From Globodera rostochiensis (lineage: Eukaryota > Nematoda > Chromadorea > Rhabditida > Heteroderidae), in assembly GCA_018350325.1 (NCBI GenBank), contig JAEVLN010000007.1, positions 3,267,804 to 3,331,803 on the forward strand: DNA of 64,000 bases, read 5' to 3'. The translations under genes were made by a program, and so were the position numbers. The stretch's first letter is position 1, and each line of letters begins with the position of its first letter. This document shows, piece after piece, positions 13,152 to 24,436 of this stretch. A model generated the notes under the pieces. The model was not told the origin of the DNA. It searched no databases and saw only the letters and a program-made list of their open reading frames with translations.

Positions 13152-13840
13152 TACCGTATTTCCTAAAAATAGAGCCCCCGGGGGCTCTATTGTTTAACCT
13201 ATTTTTTTTCAGAAATACTAACAAAATTTGCAATTATTGCACAAATATTAAGCAATTTTTTCTGGGAAAATCAATGACAGAATAGAAATTTTATTATTGA
13301 AAATAAAATTACCAATTCGATATCTATGAGTTAGGGCTGCTAAAAATAGGTGTAAAATAAGAAATAGAAATTTATTGGTCTTCAACATTTTTTGAAAATT
13401 CTCAATTTTTGTTAAGCAAATTCTGATGCAGAACTCAGCTTAAAGTTTGAGATTTTAAATGAAATAAAGTTTAAAAAATGCAGAAAATTAGGACATTTTT
13501 TACTTCTTGAGATGTTTTCTCCATTTTAAAAAATTTAAAATTAATGCAATTTTTTGTCAAATTAATTTTCACAAAAAAAGTCATCACTATATTTAAAATG
13601 AACATTTTTAAAAAGTTTAAAAGTTATGACGCTTTTTATTATTAGCGAAATTAATGCTTCCAAAAATAATCTGAGCTCTACTTGGAAATAAAAATGGAGA
13701 ACAATTAAGAGAATTTTTACGGCTGAATTGTTTTCACAAATTTGTTAATCCAAAAAGTTATGGCCAATTTTGCAGCAAAAAAATGCAAAATTCGGGGGGG
13801 GGGGGGGGGAATTCAGGCTTAATTTTAGGAAATACGGTAT
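13152..13840. mobile_element. Non-autonomous element with terminal inverted repeats
   Basis: The left end reads TACCGTATTTCCTAAAAAT and the right end is its complement (TTTTAGGAAATACGGTA), about 690 bp apart. The left end continues into the palindrome AGAGCCCCCGGGGGCTCT, and the right end has a G run of about 16. No transposase frame is present inside. I could not define a clear target-site duplication, so the superfamily is open. Confidence 0.65.
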
Positions 13841-13879
13841 GCCATTTTGTCTAGATTTTTATTTTAAGTCTTCTTACAA

Positions 13880-14940
13880 CAATTGTTGATGCCGAGAAGG
13901 TGCGGACACTTTGTGAAGGAGTACCGCTGCGCCTGCCCCAACTCGCAGCCCAACTCGCAGCTTCGTGCCATCATGTTCAACAAGGTCGAATGAGTTTTCA
14001 AACATAATGAAAATAGAGCATTTTCTATTGTATTTTAATGTTTCAGGTGGAGTGCTACGCCAACAATAACCGGCCAACCGAGATGTCCGACTTGGCAAGC
14101 CCAGGTGGTTATTGGATCCCGTCCAATTATGGTGGGGTTGAAATATTTTTTAAAAAGAATTTTATTAATTTAAAATTGTTACTGAATCAAATAGAAGTTT
14201 CTAAAGAAAATTATAAAAATTTTCTTAAACGAAAATTTCCGATCAATTTTTCTACTTATTGTAGTGTGCCTCATTGGTTGCTTACAGTAGAGTGCCATTG
14301 GTTGCTTACAGTAGAGTGCCATTGGTTGCTTACAGTAGAGTGCCATTGGTTGCTTATAGTAGAGTGCCATTGGTTGCTTACAGTAGAGTGCCATTGGTTG
14401 CTTACAGTAGGGTGCCATTGGTTGCTTACAGTAGAGTGCCATTGGTTGCTTACAGTAGAGTGCCATTGGTTGCTTACAGTAAAGTGCCATTGGTTGCTTA
14501 CAGTAGAGTGCCATTGGTTGCTCTACAGTAATGTGCCTTTAGTTGCTTACATTAAAGTGCCATTGGTTGCTTACAGTAGAACGAAACAACACCGACGCTG
14601 TGCTGGAGGTGCTGTGCAAGTGCAGCGCGTGTGGCCATGAGGTGCACGTCACCCATGAGTTCATGGGGCCCGGGGAATTCAGCAACGAATTCGGACGGTA
14701 CAACAACATTTGTTCGTCAACTGTGCTCACCGGGATCAGCACCACGGCCTATGAGGACATTGGCAACGTGTTCAGCGACATGGGGAGGACTGGTCATGGC
14801 TATGAAAGCTGCAAGTGCTGGACGAATGATTTGATTAAGCGCCTTCTCCACTTGTCAAAGTCTGTGCTGGACACTCAATTTGCATTTTTTGGGCTATTTA
14901 TATTAGTGCGCGGACGGTCGAGATTCTCTGCACTTTTCGA
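13880..14940 (+). CDS. Unknown cysteine-containing protein (partial gene model)
   Basis: Three exons can be read in phase. The first is about 13,880-13,988 (PRRCGHFVKEYRCACPNS ... AIMFNK). The second is about 14,047-14,111 (VECYANNNRPTEMSDLASP). The third runs from about 14,580 to the stop near 14,942 (ERNNTDAVLEVLCKCSACG, HEVHVTHEFMGPGEFSNEF, STTAYEDIGNVFSDMG, CKCWTNDLIKRLL). CxC and CxxC pairs suggest a small metal-binding or disulphide domain, but I do not recognise the family. The 5' start is not found. The intron before exon three contains a 24-bp minisatellite whose unit ends in the acceptor. The end of exon three is duplicated at 15.17 kb. Confidence 0.5.
14270..14582 (+). repeat. 24-bp intronic minisatellite containing a splice acceptor
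   Basis: About 13 copies of CATTGGTTGCTTACAGTAGAGTGC. The final copy ends TTGCTTACAGTAG, immediately followed by the exon that reads ERNNTDAVLEVL. Each unit therefore carries a copy of the 3' splice site. Being a multiple of three, the array is open in several frames on both strands; those frames are not genes. Confidence 0.9.
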
Positions 14941-15112
14941 TTGAGATTTTTCCCGCGATTCTCGAGCGAAGAAATTTTACGCGATCTTCGAGATACGAGA
15001 TTCTCGACCGAAGAAATTTTACCGCGATCTTTCGAAATCTCGATCGAAGAAATTTTACCGCGATCTTCGAGATACGAGATTCTCGAGCGGTCCTCAAGTC
15101 CGAGCTCTAATT
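14925..15112. repeat. TCGAG-rich palindromic repeat
   Basis: Repeating words GAGATTCTCGA, GAAGAAATTTTACCGCGATC and CGAGATACGAGATTCTCGA, ending AAGTCCGAGCTCTAAT. It resembles the better-defined small element at 43.04-43.15 kb, which has TAGAGCCCGG/CCGGGCTCTA ends, and is probably a decayed longer relative. Confidence 0.5.
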
Positions 15113-15162
15113 TAATAGGTGATAATATCTGATTTTTGCCATAAAAACATACTTTTGAACTA

Positions 15163-15345
15163 GGATGGTCAACACGTCGGCCTACGAGGACACTGACAAT
15201 TTGTTCAGTGACATGTCCACTGATCAAAATGTTGTCTACAAAAATTGCAAGCGCTGGACAACCGATTTGCTTAAGCGTCTCCGCATCACAAAGTGTGTGG
15301 TGACTCTTTGCATTTTTTGGGCTTGGATTTTTTGCCATAAAAAAA
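15163..15345 (+). pseudogene. Duplicate of the last exon of the upstream gene
   Basis: NTSAYEDTDNLFSDM ... NCKRWTTDLLKRLR aligns with STTAYEDIGNVFSDM ... SCKCWTNDLIKRLL of the gene ending near 14.94 kb, in the same orientation about 430 bp away. Only this exon is duplicated. It could be an alternative last exon or a relic. Confidence 0.55.
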
Positions 15346-15544
15346 ATGCAGATTTTTGTTTTATTTGTAATTTTGGCCCCGGAAGGCTTTTAGTACTTTT
15401 CTAAAAAAAACGTTAAAAATTTCAATGTTTAGTCATCACAAATAAGTAGATGCCACCAGCAGCAGAATATGGATGATGCTTTGAACAAATTGTTCATTAC
15501 CAGATCACCGGTCATAATCAAGCCTTTCAACTGTAAATTATATG

Positions 15545-16015
15545 TGCGTTTTTTTCGAAAAATTCGACGAATTTTTCTTTAGATTTTCGAAATCGCAACG
15601 AAAGAAAAACAACGAAATTCCCTTATTGAAAGATTTCGACGTAGCCTTGACACTATCCCGATTCGTTGTTGCCTTTTTCCCGTTTTTTTTTTTGTATAAA
15701 TTTCGTAAAAAAATGTTTTTAGAGGTCGTAGAATCCAAACTTGACCTCCTCCCCGACGGATTTTGAACTCAGGATCCAAACATGTATTTAGAATCTTGTT
15801 ACGACCTTTGCATGTCTTAAAGAATTTTTTGAAATATGGAAAATGGAATATGGACAAAACCTGGGAATTGGGAAAATATTGTGATAGAAATGGACTCCAA
15901 GGGCTTCAACAATGTTAAAAACATAATTTTTGGCATAGACAAAAAATGGAATTCCCATAATATAAATGGGAGCCCGATTAATGCTTAATATGACTTATCG
16001 TTGAGAGACTCCAAA
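15545..16015. repeat. Dispersed repeat, copy 1 (partner 18,835-19,385)
   Basis: Two blocks here, the FTTCGAAATCG/CCCGATTCGTT block near 15,570-15,790 and the ATGGACTCCAAGGGCTTC block near 15,840-16,015, recur at 18.84-19.06 kb and 19.17-19.38 kb. They recur in the opposite relative order but the same orientation. They flank the F-box-family genes on both sides. (In the first block name, read TTCGAAATCG.). Confidence 0.65.
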
Positions 16016-16389
16016 GCATAATGCCAACGCGAAAAAAAGTGTTTGGGCTTAAGCAAAAATTCATTTGGACAGAAAAGCTTTAACTTTTTTCAAACTCAAT
16101 CAAACCAACTAAAAAAAAGTTCAAATTCACGCTAAATTAAAATGCATTCATCAAATAAAGCAACAAATTTCAATGTTTTGTCCATTTTGTCAGTTTGAAT
16201 TTCCGTCAAAAATTCCGTTTGTCGCCAAAAGTTTTTTTGTTTTGAATTGAACTTTTCTTTTAACCTTTTAAAAGCATTGTTAAGCGCCAACACTAAACAA
16301 TTAGCTTTTGAATGGCATCCTGTTTGTTTGATTTGGTTGAGTTTAAAAAGAGTTATACATAGCCGTTTCAAAATTGATGGCACTGAACC

Positions 16390-16905
16390 GTGCGGCACAG
16401 TGAACTGGTCCGCTGCGCCATCGGCACCCCCTGGTCCAAATTCATCCCGAACTCGTCGCCACCGATGCGCCATGTCGTTGATGCAGTGAATGAACACGCG
16501 ATTCCATCGACGGCACCAATCCACATTCAACCGCCTCCTTTTCCCTTTCGGCCCTCCCGACGCAGAATATCTGCATCGCAACACGCGTGTACAACCATTT
16601 GGCCAAAGCTTGGCCCGAAGAAGTGCCGGCACTGTCAGCGGCCGGGAATTTGGGAAAATTGGAAATGTCGACGGAGTGGACCACACGGAGAGTTTAGCGC
16701 AATTGAAGAGAATGTCGGAGAGAATTTGCGCAAGCAGTTCAACATGGCGGGACGCAACAAAAAGGCGCAAATGTTGTCATTAATCAACGGCAAAATCCGG
16801 TGCCAAATGATTGGCCAGCAGCTGCCTGTTTGGTTAATGGCCATGCTAATGAAAAGATTGGTGCAGATATTTTTGGACAAATTCGATGGCACTTTGGTCG
16901 AGATG
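16390..16905 (-). pseudogene. Broken F-box-family paralogue
   Basis: On the - strand [16 protein letters not shown] matches [15 protein letters not shown] of the neighbouring intact gene. The match then moves to another frame for [20 protein letters not shown] (compare [20 protein letters not shown]) and to a third frame for the part after about 16,500. At least two frame changes occur without splice sites that would explain them. The N-terminal exons are missing. It lies directly downstream of the intact gene, suggesting tandem duplication followed by decay. Confidence 0.7.
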
Positions 16906-16973
16906 TAACTAAAATGATGTAAAAATCCAACTATTTAAAAGGCCACAAATGAATCACCTTTATTTGAAGGCCT

Positions 16974-18706
16974 CTAAAACCGATCACACCCGGCCGGCAC
17001 CGATGCACCGATGTCGCTGTCGTCGAAGTGAATGGCGATGCAATTTCTCGAGTTAAAATTAAGCGCTTCCTTTTCCCATTTTGCCCATTTCGCGTCGTCG
17101 CGCTCAATTGGACAACGAACCAACAGCCATTTGTCTTCGTCAATGTGTCGGCACACCAATCGCTCCCCCGTCAAATTGTTGTTCAGTTCAAATGGCACAA
17201 TGCCAAAACAGTCGTCAAACAAAAAAATGATAAAATTGACAGCATTCACCGAATTGACAAATGCCTAAAATAGAAAAAGAATAAAGGAATTAAAAATGCA
17301 GGCAAATATGCCGTGGCATGCCCAAAAACCAATAAAACAAATTTAAAAAATCACCATTTTAAGTCGTTCTACTTCGGCCCAGCAGAATACGCATCGTAAC
17401 ACCATCGGGAGGCCATCCCCGCGGGGCGTATGCAGCAATTTGGCCAATGCTTGGCCAGAAGAAGCGCCGGCACTGTCATCGGCCGGCAATTTGGGGAAAA
17501 GGCAAACGGATTGGCATATTCGGAGGTTTGGGCATTCGCGTAGGACGGTCGAAGAGAAACGGCGCAAACGGTCCAAATCGGTGGCACGCAAAGAAATGCC
17601 ACAAATGTTGTCGTTGATCAACGGCCAAATCCGATTCCAAATGATTTGCCAACTGACGTTTTGATCAGCTTCTGTGAAAATGGAAAGATTGGTGCCATTG
17701 GAGTCGAAAAGTCGGCGGATGCTTTGAAGAAATTTGATGACACTTTGATCGATGTAACTAAAAGTATTTAGTAAAATCCAAAAATTGCCTACGATATCCA
17801 TATAATTGCTCGACTAGTAAACAGTTTAAATGAAGGTAATTAGTGTTTTTTAAACATTAATTTTTGTATTCTTGCTTAAAACTTTATATTCAGTATAATT
17901 TTGCATCAAATCATCAAGCAAAATTAGCTGATCAATATCTGAGGAAAGAAATAAAAACACGAGGAGCATTTTGTTTCATTGATAAAGTTATTAAAATATT
18001 TATTAGTAAGCATAAAATTACTTCATAAAATATTTATGTATTTATTAGTAAGCATAAAATTACTTTATAAAATATTTTGTATTTATTAGTAAGCATAAAA
18101 TTAAATTCATAAAATATTTTTGTGCCAGATTTAAGAAACGGCCCAGCACGCTAAGCAATGTGACCTTATTTTAATGCGTTCGAATCCGATCACTTTGTTT
18201 GGCAGCACTTTTTGTGGCATTGACAAACGCCGCTCAAAATCAAATCCGTTGCGCAAGAATTTGACAATTTCAGCGCCATTTCCGTCAGTTGCGCGACGAA
18301 TTTCCAACGAACCCAACGACCATTTCGTCCGTTTCAAATGATCGTCAACCAAAAAGTCAAATCGATCGCTGATCAACGCAAATTTTTGTCCAAGCACAAA
18401 AGGGCCACAAAATGTGAACACATCGAACAAAACGTCGGCACAAATGAAACTTAAATTACAAATTAAATGGCGCCGATAAATAGAGCCCTTCCCAAATCAG
18501 GACTACCGGGCTCGAATAAATCCGGCCCCAGTCCGGACCACAAGCTTTAATGAAAATCACAATTTTCGTGCAAATTATTTATTGTGTTAATAAATCCAAA
18601 AATTATTCTCAGCTGCGCCTACCCGGATCTTTTTAATAAATAATTCGAATTACAAAACTCACATTTCTTTGAATTTTTTCGGCACTTCGCTCGGAGCGTC
18701 CGACAT
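16974..18706 (-). CDS. F-box-like protein of an expanded cyst-nematode family
   Basis: I read four exons (18663-18706, 18165-18449, 17355-17757, 16974-17264) that join in frame to 340 aa. The start [14 protein letters not shown] is followed by an F-box-like segment ([37 protein letters not shown]). Then come [75 protein letters not shown], and the C-terminal LTGERLV and [18 protein letters not shown] blocks. Cyst-nematode genomes carry many copies of this family, annotated as F-box domain proteins; F-box proteins act as substrate adaptors of SCF ubiquitin ligases. The biochemical role here is unproven. Introns are canonical GT-AG. A degenerate paralogue lies just downstream. Confidence 0.85.
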
Positions 18707-18834
18707 TTTTTTTTGGCTTTTGTTGGGGTAATGTAAGCAAGCTAATACAACGCTTTGTTCGGCGCTTTCCAAAAATTTGACTATGTTTTTAGAAATGAAA
18801 AAAGTCGATTTTTAGGGGTTCATTTTTAATTTTA

Positions 18835-19385
18835 ATTGAATTTTTGAAATATGGACATAAAAGTTTAGAATATGGTGACAAAACATGGGAATTGGGAAAC
18901 ATATTGTGATAGAAATGGACTCCAAGGGCTTCAAACAATGTTTACACATAATTTTTGGCATTTTTAGAGGCAAAAAATGGATTTCCCATAATATAAATCG
19001 GAGCCCCTGTTAATGTTAATCGCTCACTGATCGTTGAGACATTCCGATGTCATTTTTTTGATTCTCAACGAATGCTCTGGGCAAAATGCTGATCAAGATT
19101 ATGACAATTACTACAATTACTACCTATTCTACAGTCATGGTCATATGTTTAGTCGCAAGCTCAAGTGAGAGATGACCCTTTGAATTTTCGAAATCGAAAC
19201 AAAAAAAAAACAACAAAATTCTCGAAATCGAAAGGTTTCGACGGAGCCCTGATTTGTTGATTCTACCCCGATTCGTTTCCACTTTTGGCCAAATTTTTTC
19301 TAAAGATTTAGGGAGCGTAGAAACTTGAATCTGACCTTTTCTTTCCGACAGATTTGAACCCCGATTCCAAATTCGAACAATTTCC
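18835..19385. repeat. Dispersed repeat, copy 2 (partner 15,545-16,015)
   Basis: Shares the GAAATGGACTCCAAGGGCTTC block and the CCCCGATTCGTT block with the region just upstream of the broken F-box copy. The AATGATCAAATC / CAACAAAAGCTTTCGATTCA piece at 19,410-19,470 also recurs at 20,998-21,075. Confidence 0.6.
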
Positions 19386-19665
19386 AAAATGCATTTTTAA
19401 CTTTTTTTGAACATGATCAAATCACCTCATTGATTTGAATACCCAACAAAAGCTTTCGATTCATACCATGTTTAGTTTGGAAAAACATTCTACGAAAGAA
19501 ATCATAGACTGACAAATATTGTCAAGCTTAATCATAAGGAATCAGATGGATGGAAATTGCAAATATATTGTTAAAAACATAATTTTGAAAAAGAAAGTTG
19601 AACATTGGCAAACAAATAAATTGTAGGCAAATGGATTGAAAATCTGATGCCAGATTCTTTACGTA

Positions 19666-20392
19666 TCACTCGACTCCGTCCGGTTTGTCCGCAGTCACTT
19701 CGGCTTCCAAAATTGCCGTGTCATTCTTCGCGTCGTACCATCCGTTGTTCGGGTCCATCAATTTCTAAATTACTCATTTTTGCTAAGATCGGGGCGCGGG
19801 CGGGGCCGCATCAGAGGTGTTTCCGACAGTAATTGATTTTGACAGTCAATTCCAAATAAATGTTTCGAACTTGTTAGACATTTCGATTTTTTTTAACTTC
19901 TAAATGCTTTTTTAGACCTACCTGTACGTTACCCGATTTGCTGAAAAAATACATTTTTAGGCTTGCGCGGAAAATTACAGATTTTGAAAAAGGCATGAAA
20001 TGCGTGAATCCCCGTGAAAAAGTTGTCTGATCGTTCGTGTGCAATCCCCTTTTCCCTCCATTTGTGAAACAATGCGCAGTGTTGCCGAACCGGCACAGCT
20101 CCAATTCGGATCTTCATATAAAAATGCCAACTTAAAACAATTGCGCAAACGCCGAATATAACTTTCACTCTGCGCCCACCTCTGTTCTTTCTGTTGCATT
20201 CAACGTAAATGCCCAACTGTTTTTGTGTTGTGAAGCCGGCATTTTTTGCCAATATGTTCCATGGAAGGCCCCTAATGTACACGGCCTCGCTGAGGATTCG
20301 GCAATTGTTCTCATCTCCTCGCCCAAATTCAGACACTCTCTCAATTTTCAATATAATCTTTCCTTTCGGTTTATATGGATCTGAAATATGCC
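19666..20392 (-). pseudogene. MATH-only paralogue with a frameshift
   Basis: On the - strand: KGKIILKIERVSEFG and YIRGLPWNILAKNAG, a donor at the same place as in the BATH gene, then DPNWSCAGSATLRIVSQ, then in another frame RGFTHFMPFSKS, and finally KLMDPNNGWYDAKNDTAIL ending DGVE-stop. Domain order and intron positions match the MATH half of the 9.8-11.5 kb gene, but there is no BTB part; the stop comes straight after MATH. Between SQMEGKGDCTRTIRQ and RGFTHFM the frame changes by one base with no splice site, so I call it a pseudogene, though an assembly error is possible. Its last intron ends in normal TTTAG, unlike the equivalent intron of the BATH gene. The 5' exon is not certain. Confidence 0.7.
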
Positions 20393-20429
20393 CGTTTTGA
20401 TTAGCGTGCCATCGAAAATAAATTAGTGG

Positions 20430-20590
20430 TGCCACTTAATCATCATCGGGCGATTTGGCCTGCAATCGTCGCTTAGTTGGGATTGCAACGGGTACCTCTC
20501 GGGCAGAACGCAATCCGGCTGCTCATAGAGCAGAAAAATGCTGACCAGCTCGTCACTCGTCAACTCTCCGCATGGAACTGTCAAAAATGC
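20430..20590 (-). other. Possible upstream exon, unassigned
   Basis: An open - strand stretch reads TVPCGELTSDELVSIFLLYE and continues to PNRPMMIKWHH. Base composition is exon-like. It lies upstream of the MATH-only copy, but I could not join it in phase and do not recognise it. Confidence 0.3.
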
Positions 20591-21076
20591 CGTTTTTTAA
20601 CTCAATTAAATATGTATTTGAAAAAGATTGGCATTTTTTTAAATAAATTAAATGTGTCAATACTACCAATATTCTCAGAAAAGTTCTTTTAAATTATGAG
20701 ACCCCATTTCTAGGTCACAATTTTAAAAAGTCTCTAAATCCAAAGTAATTGAATAGCCACGAAGGCAAAAACATTTCTTTTTTTAAATCTCAGAATAATT
20801 TCGACGAAGCCGATTTTGATCAATAAATAAATTTGTAAGCATTTATCAGGTTGAACAAATAAGATAAAAATACCCAAACAAATTTTATTCAATTTATTGT
20901 GTGAGAAAAATATTTCATTATAATCATTGAAAATAAACATTGTCATTGAAATGAAAAATTATTGATCAGAAACGGGCGTATTTTTTTGGAAATTTCGATT
21001 AACTTTTTTGAAAATGATCAAATCATCTCGTTGATTTGAAAACCCAACAAAAGCTTTCGATTCATGCCAAATTTGG

Positions 21077-23730
21077 TTAGTTTTGATGGTTCCAAGAAGC
21101 GTTATTGTAATTCAAATTCTGGCGCCCAATTGAACGACTCCAACGTCCTTGCTGCACAACTTCATTGGCACTTGTGCCACTGTTGACCCATGCCGTCGTG
21201 TTGAGCGCGTACGCAACCGCATGACCACGAGATGGACGGCGTAGAATGGCACGAACAAAGTTGGCAAAATCTTTTCGAATTCGTACATTCAGCAACAGAT
21301 AAACAATTGGCGGACAACCTTTCGAAAGTATAATTTATTATTTAAAAGCAAAATTTATTGTATTAAAACTTAATTTAAACTCAAACGACACATGCTTGTT
21401 CAAATTTTTTTAAAACTTAATTTTAAATTTAAAAATAAATTTTTTTGTTTGTTTATCTCCATCGCAACTGTATTTTTCAAAAAAAAAAAGCTCTTTAATG
21501 TTGAATATATAATTAAGAGAATTATATTTTCAAAAAAATCTTTAAAATGTTGAATAGGAATATAATCAAAATTATAAAAAAATTCTGGACACTGTCGATT
21601 TTGATCAAAATTATTTTAATTTTGGCAAAATGCCGTACCATGTGCAAATAGCCAAGTGTAAGTGCCGATGATGATGTAAATTTCGCTGATCCGAATAAAT
21701 TGCATTAAAATGTATATGCCAGAGCACACCGCGTTGAAAAAGCTAATGATGACCACTTGGAGAAAAGTCTAAACATTGACCAACAATAATCCTGCGTGAA
21801 AAAATCGACGAATATTTCAAAAGAATGGTGGAAAAAATTTGAAGCTAATTTATTTGTAAATGATATTGTTGTTGCTGTAGAAAAATAATTAAAATTTGAA
21901 ATTAAATTCACAAATTGTTATACCATTTTTACATTCACAAAAATAAATTTTATTAATTTTTTAGTTCAGCCTCCCTCCCCTTCCCCCCCTTAGGGAGTCC
22001 CATCAGATAAGAACAGACAAACATTGTGTATTCAAAATACGATCAAAAAACAGGGTCCAACGGCGGATCAAAAAAAAATTGCTAAATTGAAAGAATCGGG
22101 ATCATATAATGGGAAAACTCAGTCCCAGAAGGGCATTTCGTCAATTCAGTCCCTTTCCCGCTCTACTCTATGTGAATTCACCAATTTCAAAAAAAATAAA
22201 AATTTGTCAAATTCCCACCATTTTTTGTGTCCATGTTGGCCGATGGGCGAGTTGATTTGAGGAGAATGAGTAGGTGCGCCATACCAGCATAACGGAAAAG
22301 GTCAAATAAATGGCGGAGAGGCCAAAAATGACGAAACAATCGTGCACAAAAACAATAAAATAAATGATTTAAAAAATAAAATAAAATGACAACAACAAAA
22401 AAAAGTACCGACCGGTGTGTGGCGTACTGTGATACTGTAATGAATTTTAAAAAAATATTTGTTTTTGTTTTTTAAATAAAAGTCGCTCACAATTTGACCA
22501 AAATCGTCCACATAGCCGACGTACGGGTTGAAAAACCACGAAAAATAAATGCCGCTGAACAAAATTGGCTCTGTGTACAGACAGAGTACGGTAGAATAGA
22601 CAATTGGTACCGCACACAAATACCATGCTTTATTACCTGAAATTTTTTTAAATATTTTTAAAATACTTTTTTGATTTAAACAAAAAAATGTAGGGCACCA
22701 CTGAAAATGGCATGTGCCATGCTCGGTCTCAACAATTCCATGCAACGGTTGATGGCCAACAACAATTCGACGCCTGTCTCCGCATACCAAAGAGCTGTTT
22801 TTGAAATTTTTCGGGATAATTAAAATATAAATCTTTTTTATTTTAAAATTTTTCTTGGGTTGTTCTAAAACTGCATTTTTGAAAAAAAAAAGTCAGGAAC
22901 GGCATTACAAAATTTCAAATACTTGGCATTTAAGGTAAAATCTGGTTGTTTCCCGAGCTCGGCTAAACCCCGGGAATTTAGTCCCCAAAAAAAAGAAAAA
23001 TCCGATAATTGGTTTGATCAAAATCCTGGTAATTTTTAGACTTTAGACTTACAACAAAAATATTCTTTAAATAAAAAAAGTGTCGACCTAATCCAACGGA
23101 ACCGGATGTATAGATGAGCATTGGATAATCACAAAAAACGGCACCGATTATGCCAAGAATGCCAGTTTCCAGTCCATTCATGAATATGACCAACTAAAAA
23201 TGAGTATTTTTATATATTAATTTTAAATCTTTTTTACCATATCCAAAATGCCAATAAAAAATAACAATTTGTAGCAGGCGGTGTCAATATTTTTGTATAT
23301 TGACATCATGCATGGAATGTACAGTATCTTGACAAATAAATTTAAATTATACAAATTGGTAAATAATATATATTTAAGAATCGCAAACAATGACAAATTC
23401 TTAAACTTATAAATATTAATTAGTTCATTGGGAGTAAATTATTAAAAAAGTACTTTTTATTTACTATAAATAAATAAATTTTTGTTAGTATTAAAATAAA
23501 TATGCTTGAAAATAGGTACCTTAAAAATGTATTATAAAATAATTATAATATTGTAATTTACTTTATATATAAAAAACAAATAAAAAAACCTCAAAAACGA
23601 CAAAAAGTAGGATCAACAGAGAGCCGTTTACGACGTTTGTTCGATTGGACAGCGGCACTTGCGAAGCATTGAATCCATCGCAACCGTATAATTTGGCAAA
23701 ATCTTTGGGCCGAAATAGAAGCAATTCCAT
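21077..23730 (-). CDS. Serpentine receptor, class T-like 7-TM GPCR
   Basis: Nematode Srt receptors are putative chemosensory GPCRs of the plasma membrane or cilia. I read nine exons (23590-23730, 23238-23327, 23088-23193, 22699-22794, 22491-22636, 22413-22434, 22219-22346, 21639-21768, 21077-21318) with the frame closing at 366 aa. Family features are LYGCDGFNAS near the N-terminus, ILYIPCMMSIYKN and CYKLLFFIGILDM (TM1/2), IIGAVFCDYP and YTSGSVG, LLLAINRCMELL (TM3 end), WFFNPYVGYVDDFG, STPHTVHDCFVIFG, and CPPIVYLLLNVRIRKDF (TM7 and start of tail). Intron 6 (22347-22412, 66 nt) has no AG anywhere; only ending it at GTTTTTG|TGCACG gives the family-typical HTV reading and keeps frame. All other acceptors are AG. 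No srt neighbour is present. Confidence 0.88.
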
Positions 23731-24436
23731 TGAATAATTCAAAAAATTAAATGATTAAAATATAGGTTGAAAAATTGGTGCAAAAAAGCATAAAAATTCT
23801 TGATTTAATTAAAATTTGATAAAATTTTGCACTTTTTATTATGCCTAAACTTGATATTCAAAACAGCCGAATTTTGACTTAAATTCACGAGACAAACAAT
23901 TTTTGAATTTCGGAAATTTTCATGTTTTTAAGTTCACTTTTTTTAATTGAATTACAGGTTGAATTCCGGTTTTAAATTTAAGCTAAAATTGATGAAATTC
24001 TTTGTATTGAATTTTTTTGTTTTTGCAAAATTTCGTTGAATTCATGTCCAAAGTCTAAGAAGTCCAAAACACAGAAATTCCGACTCAGCTTCATAAGTCC
24101 TAAAATTTTGAATTTAAGTTAAACAAAGTCCATGATATTTTTTAATTATGTTTATCAAAAACAAGAATAGACAGCACGGAATGGATAGAAAAGTTTGAAC
24201 GCCCCAGGGGACTCATTAAGGGGGCATTAACACTTTTTACAATACATTTAAATATATTTTTATTGAAAACATTCATTATTTATTGGTAAAAACATAAAAT
24301 TTTTTATATTGTCTTAAATTGTAAATGTCTATTTTGAACCTTTTTAAAAGTATTTATTGGCATTATATAAATGCACATACAAAAGATCGACTTTCTTCAT
24401 CTTTTTTTGTTTCTGTCTTTAAAATGGCCACTTTTT
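23731..24436. other. Intergenic; small inverted repeat partner
   Basis: No gene. 23,935-24,095 matches 28,970-29,115 in inverted orientation (GGTTGAATTCCGGTTTTAAA, CAATACAAAGAATT, GACTCAGCT). The phosphatase gene and its upstream flank are thus bracketed by an imperfect inverted repeat of about 150 bp. Confidence 0.55.

Noticed and set aside
12767..13285. 172-codon open frame with a polyproline run
   Set aside because: Driven by poly-C tracts and running into a transposon-like element; no family resemblance.
14179..14640. Open frames repeating HWLLTVEC or MALYCKQP
   Set aside because: Translation of the 24-bp intronic minisatellite.
16132..16770. 212-codon open frame (-)
   Set aside because: Out of frame with the F-box-family homology in the same DNA; the homologous blocks lie in the other two frames.
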